64,000 bases of DNA from Flavobacteriales bacterium (GTDB lineage: Bacteria; Bacteroidota; Bacteroidia; Flavobacteriales_D; Parvicellaceae), in assembly GCA_018401455.1 (NCBI GenBank), contig JAGYKU010000004.1:1-64000 (forward strand), in the 5' to 3' direction. Below the pieces are notes generated by a model. The model was given only the letters and a program-made list of their open reading frames with translations. It searched no databases and was not told the DNA's origin. The position numbers were made by a program, and so were the translations under genes. Shown in pieces: positions 1 through 9,385 of this stretch (position 1 is its first letter; the number at the start of each line of letters is the position of its first letter).

Positions 1-17
1 ACATCAAACCACGACTA

Positions 18-2714
18 CTAAACGCGAACACCGATAATACAGACATCATCTACCTGCTCGTGCTCACCTTTCCAATTTGTAAAAACATCATTTAATTTTT
101 GATGTTGTTCTTTCATGGATAAATTAGAAATGGAGATTAAATATTCTCTCATTTTTTTAACCATAAACTTTTTGCCTTTTTCTCCGCCAAACTGATCTTG
201 AAAACCGTCTGTTATGGTGTAGATTAAATCTCCTTTTTGTAAATCAACTTCTCCTCCAATAAATGGTTCTTTGTCATTTTCATGTTTACCAACGGGCATT
301 TTCTCTGGCTTAATTTCAATAAGTTCTTCATTTCGGATAATCCAGATAGGATTTTGAGCTGCTACATAAGTCATTTTCGTTTTATCAGGATTTATACTGA
401 TTAAACTTGCGTCCATTCCATCTTTTCCTCCTTCTGGGCTGCCGTCTTTTTTGAGGCGCTCAATGATTGTTTTTCGGGTATCGTTAAAAATTTCATTGGG
501 TTGAACCAGTCCTTTGTCAACTGCTTTTTCTATGGAGGAAATATTCAAAATACTCATAATAGCGCCTGGCACTCCGTGCCCAGTACTGTCTGCGTTTACG
601 ATTGCGAAATTTCCGTTTGTAAGTTTCCCAGCCCAGTAGAAATCTCCACTTACCACGTCTTTGGGTTGGAAGAAGACAAAATAACCGGGTTCGCTTCTCG
701 ATACATCCCGCTGTTGCGGTACACTCGAAGTGACCCCTAGGTTTGCGTCAAGCATCTCTCGTGATGCCAAAAAACTTCTTTGAATACGTTCAGCGTAGTT
801 AATGGAGTCGGTGATTTCTTTATGTTTTTCTTCTACTAAGTGTTTTTGTTGTTCTACAACTATATTTTTTTGAACCAATTCTTCTGTACGTTCTTCTACT
901 GTTTTTTCTAATTCTTTTTGGCGTTTGATAAGAGCGGCTGTTCGCCATTTGATCAGAATGAGTATGAGAATGAGAGCGAGGAGAACGCATAGCGATCTAA
1001 ACCACCAAGTGTGCCACCAAGGAGGATTTATAGTAAACGTATATTCAAACGGTTCACTCCATTCACCACTTTCACCAATGGCTCTGATTTGGAAAGCATA
1101 AGTGCCATACGATAAGTTACGATACTCTGCTTTGGCTTCTTTTGAAGGGTTACTCCAATTATCATTAAGCCCTAGCATTCGATAACTGTATTGTATTTTA
1201 TGCGGAGCAGACCAATCTATGGCAACAAAATGAAAGGTGAGGTGGTTTTTATCGTACGATAATTTTAAATTCAGTGGATAATTTTCAAATTTTTGTACAC
1301 CATTAAAGGTTATTTCATTTCCAAGGCTGTCTGTTATATTTCTATAATCAATAAATTGCTCGTTGATATCCAATTGCTTTAAATAAATGGCAGGTGGAAT
1401 TTGTGCTATGCTAAATTTATTCAAATCCAGCATTTCTAACCCTTTGCCTCCTCCCCACCAAGCGCGGTTTTTACTATCTATAAAGGCACTATTTGCAAAG
1501 AAGTCTAACGCCTTTAATCCATCTCCTTTTTCAAAAGTATGTATGGATATTTGTGGATTTTTTGAAACTTTTGTCGTTTCTTTTACTCCTGACTGTCGGT
1601 CAGGCAGGATTTGCGATTGCGTCCCAATATCAAGCGCAATAACGTTAAGCCCTTTTTCTGTCGCAATATATAGATTTCCGTTCCGATGACTATCGGAATT
1701 ATCTTCTAAGATGGACTGGACCCTATTATTTGAGAGACCTTCCTTTTCGGTATAATGCTTAAAGGTTTTACCATCGTATTTCGATACGCCTCCGCCAGAT
1801 GTACCGAACCAAATCCCTACACCGATCGGGACGCTTTTATCTTCTAAGATGGCCCAAACGTAATTATTTGAGAGGCCTTCCTTTTCGGTATAATGCGTAA
1901 AGGTTTTACCATCGTATTTCGATACGCCTCCGCCATCTGTACCGAACCAAAGGTTTCCACTTTTATCTTCTAAGATGGCCCTGACCCTATTATTTGAGAG
2001 GCCTTGCTTTTCGGTATAATGCGTAAAGGATTTTCCATCGTATTTCGATACGCCTCCGCCATATGTACCGAACCAAAGGTTTCCGCTTTTATCTTCTAAG
2101 ATGGACAAGACGTATGAGGAGTTCATGCCTTGGTCCACATCTAAGTATTGGAGGTTGGCAATGGCAGCATCTTTAAAGGCAGGAGGGAGTGCGGGCGTGG
2201 GTTGGGGCTGGATGGTGGGCACGGTTTTACCTTTGGCTGGAATAGGTATTCCTGTTTTTACCGTGTCGCCAGTGGAGTTAATAAGGTAATGTGTGGTGTC
2301 AATCCCTGCTACCGCCAAATGGGGGAGAGAAATCGGGATTGTGGTTAATGAGTCTTTGTTTACTGAAATTTTCGTAAGATTTTCGGGTATCTTATGGCGG
2401 TTGGGGTGGGCGTTGTAGGTGCTGCTAGAAGGTATATAAGGCACCACTTTGGGTTGTGTTACGCTATCGGGATGTATAACTTTTCCCATTGCAGGGATGG
2501 GTACTCCTGTAATCAAGGTGTCGCCACTTTCTAAAATGATGGGTTGTATGGTATCGCCTGATACGGGGTTAACTATATAACCACCTTCGGGTTTGGCATC
2601 AACACTTTTGGGTTGAGGAAAAAGCGGTGCGGGTGATGTTCCATCATCTTTTGGGCTGCGGTTGCAGGCTGCTGCAATGAGTAGTAATAGTATTGGGTAT
2701 GCTAATTTTTTCAA
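18..2714 (-). CDS. Lipoprotein sensor: propeller, Y_Y_Y domain and SpoIIE phosphatase
   Basis: An 898-residue envelope sensor that probably dephosphorylates a serine/threonine-phosphorylated partner. A lipobox puts the lipid-anchored Cys at residue 17. Two proline-rich repeats (PIPAxGK) follow, then two-component-regulator-type propeller units (ILEDKSGNLWFGT, about residues 195-400) that are nearly identical at DNA level. A Y_Y_Y-like domain lies at about 495-560, one membrane helix at about 570-590, a coiled coil to about 640, and a C-terminal SpoIIE/PP2C domain with GDFYW and ADSTGHGVPGA. The architecture is common in Bacteroidota. The sensed ligand is unknown. The protein contains four short insertions that coincide with palindromic DNA (see repeat entries). 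Its downstream homologue at 3258-5391 is decayed. Confidence 0.9.
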   Translation of the reverse strand: MKKLAYPILLLLIAAACNRSPKDDGTSPAPLFPQPKSVDAKPEGGYIVNPVSGDTIQPIILESGDTLITGVPIPAMGKVIHPDSVTQPKVVPYIPSSSTYNAHPNRHKIPENLTKISVNKDSLTTIPISLPHLAVAGIDTTHYLINSTGDTVKTGIPIPAKGKTVPTIQPQPTPALPPAFKDAAIANLQYLDVDQGMNSSYVLSILEDKSGNLWFGTYGGGVSKYDGKSFTHYTEKQGLSNNRVRAILEDKSGNLWFGTDGGGVSKYDGKTFTHYTEKEGLSNNYVWAILEDKSVPIGVGIWFGTSGGGVSKYDGKTFKHYTEKEGLSNNRVQSILEDNSDSHRNGNLYIATEKGLNVIALDIGTQSQILPDRQSGVKETTKVSKNPQISIHTFEKGDGLKALDFFANSAFIDSKNRAWWGGGKGLEMLDLNKFSIAQIPPAIYLKQLDINEQFIDYRNITDSLGNEITFNGVQKFENYPLNLKLSYDKNHLTFHFVAIDWSAPHKIQYSYRMLGLNDNWSNPSKEAKAEYRNLSYGTYAFQIRAIGESGEWSEPFEYTFTINPPWWHTWWFRSLCVLLALILILILIKWRTAALIKRQKELEKTVEERTEELVQKNIVVEQQKHLVEEKHKEITDSINYAERIQRSFLASREMLDANLGVTSSVPQQRDVSRSEPGYFVFFQPKDVVSGDFYWAGKLTNGNFAIVNADSTGHGVPGAIMSILNISSIEKAVDKGLVQPNEIFNDTRKTIIERLKKDGSPEGGKDGMDASLISINPDKTKMTYVAAQNPIWIIRNEELIEIKPEKMPVGKHENDKEPFIGGEVDLQKGDLIYTITDGFQDQFGGEKGKKFMVKKMREYLISISNLSMKEQHQKLNDVFTNWKGEHEQVDDVCIIGVRV
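684..741 (-). repeat. In-frame palindromic insert in the SpoIIE region
   Basis: About 57 bases encode GVTSSVPQQRDVSRSEP between the helix before the phosphatase and its YFVFFQPKD start. The homologue at 3691-5391 has nothing here (EKLPEAFVLYKPKD). The DNA is an imperfect hairpin: CCGC-TGTT-GCGG at the tip, and TCGA at both flanks next to CTTC/GAAG. It resembles the intergenic hairpins of this window that contain CACTTCGGTCGAAGTG. Confidence 0.65.
1588..1608 (-). repeat. In-frame palindrome in propeller linker
   Basis: CCTGAC and GTCAGG arms (reverse strand) separated by five bases, with a further CCTG beside them. This encodes QILPDRQSG in a loop after the last propeller unit. Its composition differs from the surrounding AT-rich coding DNA, which suggests an inserted element. 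Confidence 0.5.
1681..1698 (-). repeat. In-frame palindrome at propeller repeat junction (copy A)
   Basis: TTCCGAT-gac-(t)ATCGGAA palindrome adding 15 bases relative to sibling propeller units. It turns EDKS-GNLW into EDNS-DSHRN-GNLY. It falls at the same position of the repeat as the insert at 1813-1832. Confidence 0.6.
1813..1832 (-). repeat. In-frame palindrome at propeller repeat junction (copy B)
   Basis: A TCCC-to-GGGA stretch around a perfect CCGATCGG core (1822-1829). It adds 12 bases relative to the sibling units, changing EDKS-GNLWFGT to EDKS-VPIGVGIWFGT. Confidence 0.6.
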
Positions 2715-3227
2715 ACTATAAATATTTTGATAGGTAAAAGTAGTTTAAAAATTTAAAAAGCAAAAATAAGTTAATGTTTTAGTGATTAAGGGTTGGCTAT
2801 TTAGTAGTTTAGTTATTGGCGGTTAGCTGTTAGTTTTTAGCAGTTGGCAGTTGGCTTTTGACTTTTAGTTATTTGCGGTTAATTGGGGCTTAAATAAAAT
2901 GATATCTCTAATACAGTTTTATGTCCTATCTCTTCAGTAACAATGAAAAGAAACGATATTACGAATAGTTCCCGCAGATTACGCAGATGTGCACGCCAGA
3001 ATAAATCGGCGAGATTTACGGGAGAAAAAATTTCCTCCCCCTTTATTACTCTACAAATGGGAATTAATATTCATGTCATTTTAACTTATGATGTAAATAT
3101 GAAATATTTACTCGATGTGACATTCAAATCTCTCTGTCCACTTCTACTTATAAATAAAGACCAAAGCGTCTTTGCTTGTGGAGAAGTCGCATAATGAAAG
3201 TTGGTTACCCAAAAATCAAAACCACGA
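2715..3227. repeat. Gene-free stretch with degenerate intergenic repeats
   Basis: No credible gene. About 2815-2885 is a word-like array (gttagctgtt, ttggcagttggc). At 2972-3020 lies a motif of the type cgcagattacgcagat, also seen in reverse sense near 60588 and 60880. At about 3158-3185 is the palindromic word agaccaaagcgtct, which recurs at about 14955 and 32107. A forward ORF over 2943-3194 has no recognisable protein character. Confidence 0.6.
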
Positions 3228-3258
3228 ACATCAAGCCACGACTACTAAACGCGAACAC
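3228..3258. repeat. 31-bp direct repeat of the window's first 31 bases
   Basis: Identical to positions 1-31 except one base. In both places it covers the stop-codon region and 3' flank of a SpoIIE gene. Here it starts just after the decayed gene's own stop, so the tail of one gene seems to have been copied or recombined onto the other. Confidence 0.75.
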
Positions 3259-5391
3259 TAAATGCGCACGCCTATAACACACACATCATCAATCTGTTCG
3301 TGACCTTGCACATATTCTTCAAGACATCGTCAATCATTTTTGTGATTTTGAATGGGTGCTTCTTGAATATTTAAGAATAACTTTTGAAATTGGCGCCTAA
3401 GAATTTTTTTTTGCCTTTTTCTCCACCAAATTGATCGGCATATCCATCAGTGAAAATATATACAGTGTCCTCTTTTTTTTCAATTCCAATGATTCCAACA
3501 TGTGAATGGATAAGGATTGGTATATTTTCCGATGGGCTGTTTGTCTGCTTTTATTTCAAAAAGATTGTAAATTTCTTGCTCTGTTTTATTGGGTTCCCAA
3601 TGACTTGGGCTGTTTTCATTGAGATTAGTGGCTGTTAGATTTCCTTCCGAAATTTTTCTTACAATCCAAATAGTTATGCACCAGCCCATTCTAACTTTGA
3701 AATATCATTTCCTTTTGGAATGCACAAATAGAAATATCCATTCCGTCTTTTACTTCGCTTTCACTTTTTTCAAATTGCTCAATTACTAATTCTCTTGTTT
3801 TATCTAAAACTTTAGCAGGATTTAATAATGAAAATTCTCGCACACTTCTGTTGAGTGCATTGTTGCATACAACACTTACCATAGCGCCAGGCACTCCATG
3901 TCCTGTACAGTCTGCTGCAGCGAAAAGTATTTTATTTCCTGTATCTTCCAACCAGTAAAAATCTCCTGCAATGATATCCTTGGGTTTGTATAGAACGAAA
4001 GCTTCGGGAAGTTTTTCTTGAAAAAATCTGTCAGAAGGCAAAATCGCTGTTTGGATTCTTTTGGCATAAGTAATACTGTCCATAATCTCAGTATTCTTTT
4101 CTTCCAAAACGTGTTTTTGCTCTAAAAGCACATGTTTTTGTTGCTCGATAATATGGTTTTTTGCCTCCATTTCGGCATGAGCCTTTTTCTTTTCAGTATA
4201 TCTTTTATATATTGCTCCAGCACCCAAAAGAATCATCAACAATATGAAAATTCCAGCCCAGACATAAATTTTGAACATCATTTCGCTGTGTTCTTTTTCT
4301 TGCTCCATCATCAAGATTTGGTCTTCTTGAATTTTTTGAGCCAACTGGTTTTCCATTTCTGCAATTTTCTTCGAAGCCTGATCGTTTCTCATCGCTTCGT
4401 TGATTTCGATAAACTTTGTTTGAAAATTAAAAGCAGTATTATACTCTTCTTTAATTGCGTGCAATTTTGCCAATTCGCTCAATGACAATCTCATTTCTTC
4501 ATTAGCACCAATCGATTCGGCAGTTTCGTAAGATTGAGTAATATAATGCAAAGCAGTATCAATCTGATTGAGTCCTTTGTAATTCAAACCAATATAATAC
4601 AAAGTTGCCGAAGTTCCTTGATCATCTTGTAAAGCCTCTTTTAAAGTTAGGGATTCAAACAACTTATTTAAAGATGCTTCATATTTTTTATCATGTGTCA
4701 AAACTTGACCTAATAAATCTAATGAAGAGGCGATAACATAATTATCTCCATTTTCTTTTCCTAATTCAAAGGCTATTTCTGCATATTTATTAGCTTCTGC
4801 AAAAGACTCTAAACTCATATATATCTGACTCATATTTACATAACTGTCAGATTGAGTTACTTTATCGCCATATTTTAATGCTTTTTCGAAATATTCTAAT
4901 GCTTTTTCGTAGTGCTCTTGCATGTAATTTATAGAACCCATTACATTATAACATTGAGCTAAACCATTGTAATTTTTGATAGCTTCAAACACCTCAATTC
5001 CTATAGTTAACTTTTCAAGCGCATCAGAATATTGCCCTTTTAAAAGAAAAATATACCCCATCGTTAAAGCTCCTTCACCCAAACCATTTTGATAGTTGAT
5101 TTTCTCAGCAATTTCCATTGATTTAGAGAGAATTTCTTCTCCTTTTTCGTATTCGTCAAGGTAGTAATATACGTTACCCATGTCGTTCATAGCATCCACT
5201 CTTTCGGGAGTATCGTCTTTGGAGATTTCCATTCCTTTTAAGGCATATTTTTGTGCTTCTAATGGGTCGTTGTTAATAGTATTTCCTACCAATTCGTGCA
5301 ATTCACTTGCTGTTTGGGCTATTAGGTAAACGGGCAATAACAACAGTATTGTCAAACCAATTTTAGAGGTGTAAAATTTAATTTTCTTCAT
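3258..5391 (-). pseudogene. TPR-SpoIIE phosphatase with decayed C-terminus
   Basis: The intact part (3691-5391, 566 residues) has a signal peptide (ends ...LIAQ), about seven TPR-like repeats, a membrane helix near residues 370-395 (FILLMILLGAGAIY), a coiled coil and the first half of a SpoIIE domain (GDFYW, ADCTGHGVPGA, KDGMDISICAF). The rest is still readable in shifted frames: WIVRK and EIKADKQPIGKY in 3480-3689, TDGYADQFGGEKGKK near 3415-3460, and HEQIDDVCVIGVRI ending at 3258-3260. So several indels broke the gene and the protein loses the second half of its catalytic domain. The preceding membrane gene overlaps its start by 14 bases, implying one transcript. Sequencing error is possible but would need several events. 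Confidence 0.8.
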
Positions 5392-5749
5392 TCTTTTTTA
5401 ATCTTTTTCTTATGTGATACCACAAAACAAAACCTATTCCCACAGCAAACAAAGTGAGCGCTGTGTATCTAGAATATTCATAATAAATTTGCAATGGTGT
5501 TTCATCAAAATACAACTCTCCCAACATCCATAACGAGTTGGCGGTAATCCAACAAACTACAGCCATGTTGTGATAAAAATCTACTTTTGAATGACGAGTT
5601 ACCCAAGCAATATATATTGCCATTGAAACTGTAGGAACAATCATAATTGTTCCCATTACTGCCTGTCCAGTAACCCAACAAATGTCTTTTAATAACCAAA
5701 GAAGAATATGAAAATTTTCATAAACCTTTACATCACGTTTTTCACTCAT
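5378..5749 (-). CDS. Small polytopic membrane protein
   Basis: A protein of about 123 residues with about three hydrophobic segments (TGQAVMGTIMIVPTVSMAIY, MAVVCWITANSLWMLGELYF, YTALTLFAVGIGFVLWYHI) and a basic tail (RKRLKKNEEN). I do not recognise the family. I chose the internal Met of MSEKRD over an upstream TTG at 5782 because it follows a cleaner start context. Its last bases overlap the ATG of the downstream TPR-SpoIIE gene by 14 nt, so the two are co-translated or at least co-transcribed. It may be a membrane partner of that sensor, which is inference from position only. Confidence 0.7.
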   Translation of the reverse strand: MSEKRDVKVYENFHILLWLLKDICWVTGQAVMGTIMIVPTVSMAIYIAWVTRHSKVDFYHNMAVVCWITANSLWMLGELYFDETPLQIYYEYSRYTALTLFAVGIGFVLWYHIRKRLKKNEEN

Positions 5750-6010
5750 ATAAATATTCCATCTTTTAAAAAGCAAATGCAAGATAAGAATATTTTAGAT
5801 TGGCAAATATTTTTTTTGTTTAGTGCAAAAGAATTTGAAATTAAGTTGTAGTTTAATAGGACGAAAATGAAATCTTTACATCAATCAAAAGGTTGTCTCT
5901 TTACAGCTTTCTATTTTGTAATCGATTTTGTAAAAATCAATACAAAATATACGAAAATCTATACCCACGACATAATTACATATATTATTGAATAATAATT
6001 TGTTAAATTT

Positions 6011-6271
6011 ACCACAGAGACACGGAGGACACGGAGGTAAAATGTAATTTTAGGAGTAAACAGAATAAGTCTTTTTAAGTTTATTGATGTTGTAAACGTA
6101 TAATTAACGAGATATATAGTCAACTCTGTGCTCTCTGTGCCTTTGTGGTTCAAAAAAATACGATAAAAGAGTTAGATGAAGTTTGAAATCAAAATTTTAG
6201 TAAAATAAATTTATATTTGTTTAGAAATGAAATTACTATAAATAAACCACAGAGACACGGAGGACACGGAG
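6011..6271. repeat. Direct and inverted copies of a 26-bp intergenic repeat
   Basis: Positions 6011-6036 and 6246-6271 are the same 26-mer (accacagagacac, then ggaggacacggag). An imperfect inverted copy (ctctgtgctctctgtgcc...) lies at 6124-6150, so 6011-6150 can fold. The wider gap 5783-6354 holds nothing else I can name. A reverse ORF through the repeat (MNHKGTESTE...) is a repeat by-product. Confidence 0.7.
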
Positions 6272-6354
6272 CGTCTAAGTGAAATACTAGTGATAAGTTT
6301 TATTTATTTTTAGCAACATAAAATTCTAAAAAGGAATTACATTTTAACTATGAA

Positions 6355-7743
6355 TCACTTCTTCTTATTCAGAGGATAAATTGATTGCTCCAAAATTGTT
6401 TTAGGAAAGTTTTCTTCATCATCAAATCCCAATTCGATATCTCTTCCATCATGAGGAATGTGTGCTGTTTTGAAAATATAATCCCAAATACTCAATGAAA
6501 TTCCGAAATTCATTCCGTTTTTGAAATCCTTGGGCAATTCCTTTGCATGATGCCATATATGCATTTTGGGATTATTGAGAATGTATTTGAAAGGTCCATA
6601 ATCCAAATTCAGATTCGCATGATTGAGATGTCCGATGGCAATACTAAAGAAGTGAACGATAAATGCTATTTGAGGTTCAACTCCAAACAAAACTAGAACC
6701 ACCAATGTTTTGAGAGGTTTATACAAAACATTTTCCATCCAATGATAACGAAGATGTGCTGCAAACCCCATTTCTTTGACAGAATGATGCACTTTGTGGA
6801 ACTCCCAAAGGGCTGGATATTTGTGCAATAAATAATGCGTAAACCATTGCACAAAATCATTAGCAATAAAGAAAATCAACAAGGCTGCCCAAATTGGGAA
6901 TTTACTGAGATCCAACAATGAAAAAGAAACCATATCAACGCCTGTATATGCAATCAATTGACCTATCAAAACATAAAAACCTGTAAGAAAAAAAGCGAAA
7001 ACATAAAAATTGAGAAACATATAAGTAAAATCCATCCAGAAGTCTTTTCTGAATATTTTTTGGTTTTTTCGCCAAGGAAAAATAATTTCGAGAGCAAACA
7101 CAATTGCAGAAATCACCAAAAGCCACAAAAAATAGTTTTGATACCAAACTTCTGTCTGAAATGTAACTTCACTGAAAACCCATCCAGCAAAGCCTTTGTA
7201 CGAATTGATAATATTATCCCACATATCTATTAATTTTAAATCTCCTGTTACTATTGTTATTTTGTCTTTATCGAGCCAAATTGACCATCTTTGTGCGTAA
7301 CCATGCACTTCATTTGTCAAATTTTCTCCTTTGTAAACTGGAAAATCATTATTTGCCCAATTAAAAATTCCACCATATAAATTAAATACTTTTTGATAGC
7401 CTTTTGCCATCAACTGCTCCCCTACTTTCTCGCTTCTGTATCCTATACTACAATAAACAACTATTGGTTTATCTTTGTTTATGGTATCCAAAACATTCCA
7501 AAGTATTTCATCATAACCAATATAAATGGCATTGGGCAAATGAGACACTTCAAACTCTTCTTTGGTTCTTGCGTCTAGAAAAATAAAATTTTCATCAGCA
7601 ATTTCAATCGGTTTTTTAGTAGGAACTGTTTCTGAAAGATAACTTTTTACCATTTGATCAAAACCTTCAGGATTTTGAGCTGTTTTTGCCGTTGTAAAAA
7701 GCAAAAATGATATGAAAATCAAAAAGTAAAGATTCACTTTCAT
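6355..7743 (-). CDS. Rhodanese - fatty acid hydroxylase/sterol desaturase fusion
   Basis: 462 residues. A signal peptide or anchor (1-20) is followed by a rhodanese domain (about 44-135) with the active-site loop YCSIGYRS (Cys98). Next come at least four membrane segments and a di-iron fatty-acid-hydroxylase domain (about 285-430) carrying the histidine clusters HYLLH, HKVHH, H..NHAN and WHHAK. The hydroxylase family oxidises lipids or sterols within the membrane, and rhodaneses move sulfane sulfur or act as phosphatase-like scaffolds. The rhodanese would lie outside the inner membrane, fused to an oxygen-dependent lipid enzyme. The substrate is not deducible. The combination is unusual, but both domains are complete. 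Confidence 0.85.
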   Translation of the reverse strand: MKVNLYFLIFISFLLFTTAKTAQNPEGFDQMVKSYLSETVPTKKPIEIADENFIFLDARTKEEFEVSHLPNAIYIGYDEILWNVLDTINKDKPIVVYCSIGYRSEKVGEQLMAKGYQKVFNLYGGIFNWANNDFPVYKGENLTNEVHGYAQRWSIWLDKDKITIVTGDLKLIDMWDNIINSYKGFAGWVFSEVTFQTEVWYQNYFLWLLVISAIVFALEIIFPWRKNQKIFRKDFWMDFTYMFLNFYVFAFFLTGFYVLIGQLIAYTGVDMVSFSLLDLSKFPIWAALLIFFIANDFVQWFTHYLLHKYPALWEFHKVHHSVKEMGFAAHLRYHWMENVLYKPLKTLVVLVLFGVEPQIAFIVHFFSIAIGHLNHANLNLDYGPFKYILNNPKMHIWHHAKELPKDFKNGMNFGISLSIWDYIFKTAHIPHDGRDIELGFDDEENFPKTILEQSIYPLNKKK

Positions 7744-7868
7744 GATGCAAATTTAGAAAATGAAAAGTTATCCATGCGTTACAAAAGTTACATTCGTTTA
7801 TTTTTTCACATAAAAAAACATTGGTATTATTTAATAATATTTATATATTTGATGACTCACTACTACAA

Positions 7869-8252
7869 ATGAAAACTAAAACTGCTGAATTTGAATACGA
7901 TGAAAGAGGTTTTTTAAGAGTCACTTTTCTTGAAAACAACGAAACTTTTGATTTAGAAGAGGCTTTGGAACATCTTAAAATGTGCGATATAATATGCAAT
8001 GGCAAAGCAATGCCTGTGTTGATTGATGCCTCAAAAAGTTTTCATGTACCGACAATAGAAGCAAAGAAGGAGTTGGCAAACTTTGATTTAAAAACCGCTG
8101 AGGTAATTTTAGTAAATTCTCTTCCACAAAGAATCATTGTGAATTTCTATTCCAAAATGGTACAACACAAAAAAAAGCCAATACCAATAAAGTCATTTCT
8201 AAAATCAAAAGAAGAAGAGGCAATAAAATGGCTTATGAGTCAGTCGAAATAA
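7869..8252 (+). CDS. STAS/SEC14-like small protein (DUF7793-like)
   Basis: 127 residues starting at the ATG of MKTKTAEFEYDE; an upstream in-frame start at 7821 is less likely because it would run through the leader. The pattern (a beta strand, a helix with EALEHLKMC, then VLIDASKSFHVPTIEAKKELANF, and C-terminal KSFLKSKEEEAIKWL) matches a family of STAS/SpoIIAA-like proteins frequent in Bacteroidota. Such proteins sit beside SpoIIE-type phosphatases in partner-switch circuits in some genomes. Here SpoIIE genes lie 2.5 kb away, so a link is only a guess. Confidence 0.65.
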   Translation: MKTKTAEFEYDERGFLRVTFLENNETFDLEEALEHLKMCDIICNGKAMPVLIDASKSFHVPTIEAKKELANFDLKTAEVILVNSLPQRIIVNFYSKMVQHKKKPIPIKSFLKSKEEEAIKWLMSQSK

Positions 8253-8430
8253 ATTAGGTTTTACAAATATTTTATGTTTAAAATTAGAGTCATCAAATTT
8301 TGAATAATATGAATTTCACTTCTTTAATCTTACGTAAATTTCACACCCTCAGTTTAACACCTTGCCTTCATTCAACATGCTATTTATCATAAATATAAGG
8401 ATGATTAATTATAGTTTTAAATTTTAGTTT

Positions 8431-9291
8431 TCAAACCTTTATTCTATTCATTTTTAACAACAAAACCAGAGGAATAATAAAGTGTGGAAGCCTTACTAAA
8501 AATTGAAAAAAATACTGATCAAAAGAATGAATAATCATATCTCCATTAAAAGGGATGTAAATTCTTGCAAGCGCAGTCAAACCGCCCCATATCAAACCAT
8601 AATATAAAAAGATTTTCAACAACAAGTGTAAACTTACATGAATTTTATTCCCAAATAGAACATATAAATTAAGCAGTACAATACCAGCAAAAACAAAATC
8701 TAAAACTCCAATAATTTTTAATGTATATCTCGCAGTATCTTCATTCATTTTGAAACCGAGAATCATCATATCCACAAAACTACCGGGTTGAGGATAATAT
8801 CCATAAGCATAAAGTCCATGAGCAAAAAAAGTAATTGCAATCGCAATAGTTCCCCAAAAATGCACTCTAAACTCCTTTTTTTCATATTGCCAAATAAAAG
8901 CAAATGGTATTATAAATTGAGCGGCATGCTCTACAAACATTCCATATTGATCTAAATTCTTTCCATACAAATAACCAAAATATGTCAATAATAAAAAGTA
9001 TGTTGCTACATAAACCAACCATTTTAATTTGGAAAGTTTTTCGTAAAACAAAATCACTATTGCCGCCAAAAGATATAAAATACCTACCCCATCAGAAAAA
9101 TAACTTACTGCATTTTCATAAAAATGGTCATTGTAAATTTCATTTAAAGGTTTATCAACAAAATTAGCAAACCAACCACCAAAGCCTTGTGGATGATAAA
9201 AGATATCTCTAAATGGTCCAATCCACCTTATATGCTCGTAAGCCCTTCCCAAAAACATTAAGAAAACACTTACTCTAAGTAAAGAAAACAT
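8431..9291 (-). CDS. Integral membrane protein of unknown function
   Basis: 286 residues with about eight membrane helices and aromatic-rich loops (GRAYEHIRWIGPFRDIFYHP near the N-terminus). I do not recognise a family with certainty; the N-terminal R..EH pattern is reminiscent of DoxX-like membrane proteins but is not diagnostic. It converges on the STAS-like gene. It is divergent from the phosphatase gene at 9386, with which it shares a 94-base promoter region. Confidence 0.7.
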   Translation of the reverse strand: MFSLLRVSVFLMFLGRAYEHIRWIGPFRDIFYHPQGFGGWFANFVDKPLNEIYNDHFYENAVSYFSDGVGILYLLAAIVILFYEKLSKLKWLVYVATYFLLLTYFGYLYGKNLDQYGMFVEHAAQFIIPFAFIWQYEKKEFRVHFWGTIAIAITFFAHGLYAYGYYPQPGSFVDMMILGFKMNEDTARYTLKIIGVLDFVFAGIVLLNLYVLFGNKIHVSLHLLLKIFLYYGLIWGGLTALARIYIPFNGDMIIHSFDQYFFQFLVRLPHFIIPLVLLLKMNRIKV

Positions 9292-9335
9292 TAAATTTTA
9301 TTTATATAAAGGTTAATATAATGTTATTATTTTTT

Positions 9336-9343
9336 TATTTTTG
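9336..9343 (+). promoter_or_regulatory. Candidate -7 element before phosphatase gene
   Basis: TATTTTTG fits TAnnTTTG, 43 bases before the ATG at 9386. No clear TTTG at the -33 position, so the call is tentative. Confidence 0.4.
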
Positions 9344-9385
9344 TACTATATTCAACAACAAAAGTAATTTTTTAATTTTATTTGT

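Noticed and set aside
2943-3194. Forward ORF of 83 codons
   Set aside because: Made of degenerate intergenic repeats (RRLRRCARQ region), no fold-like pattern.
4132-4485. Forward ORF of 117 codons opposite the TPR sensor
   Set aside because: Antisense shadow of a real coding region with Phe/Leu-rich random composition.
5959-6153. Reverse-strand ORF of 64 codons starting MNHKGTESTE
   Set aside because: It is the translation of the inverted-repeat pair at 6011-6150; no signal of selection and no plausible protein.
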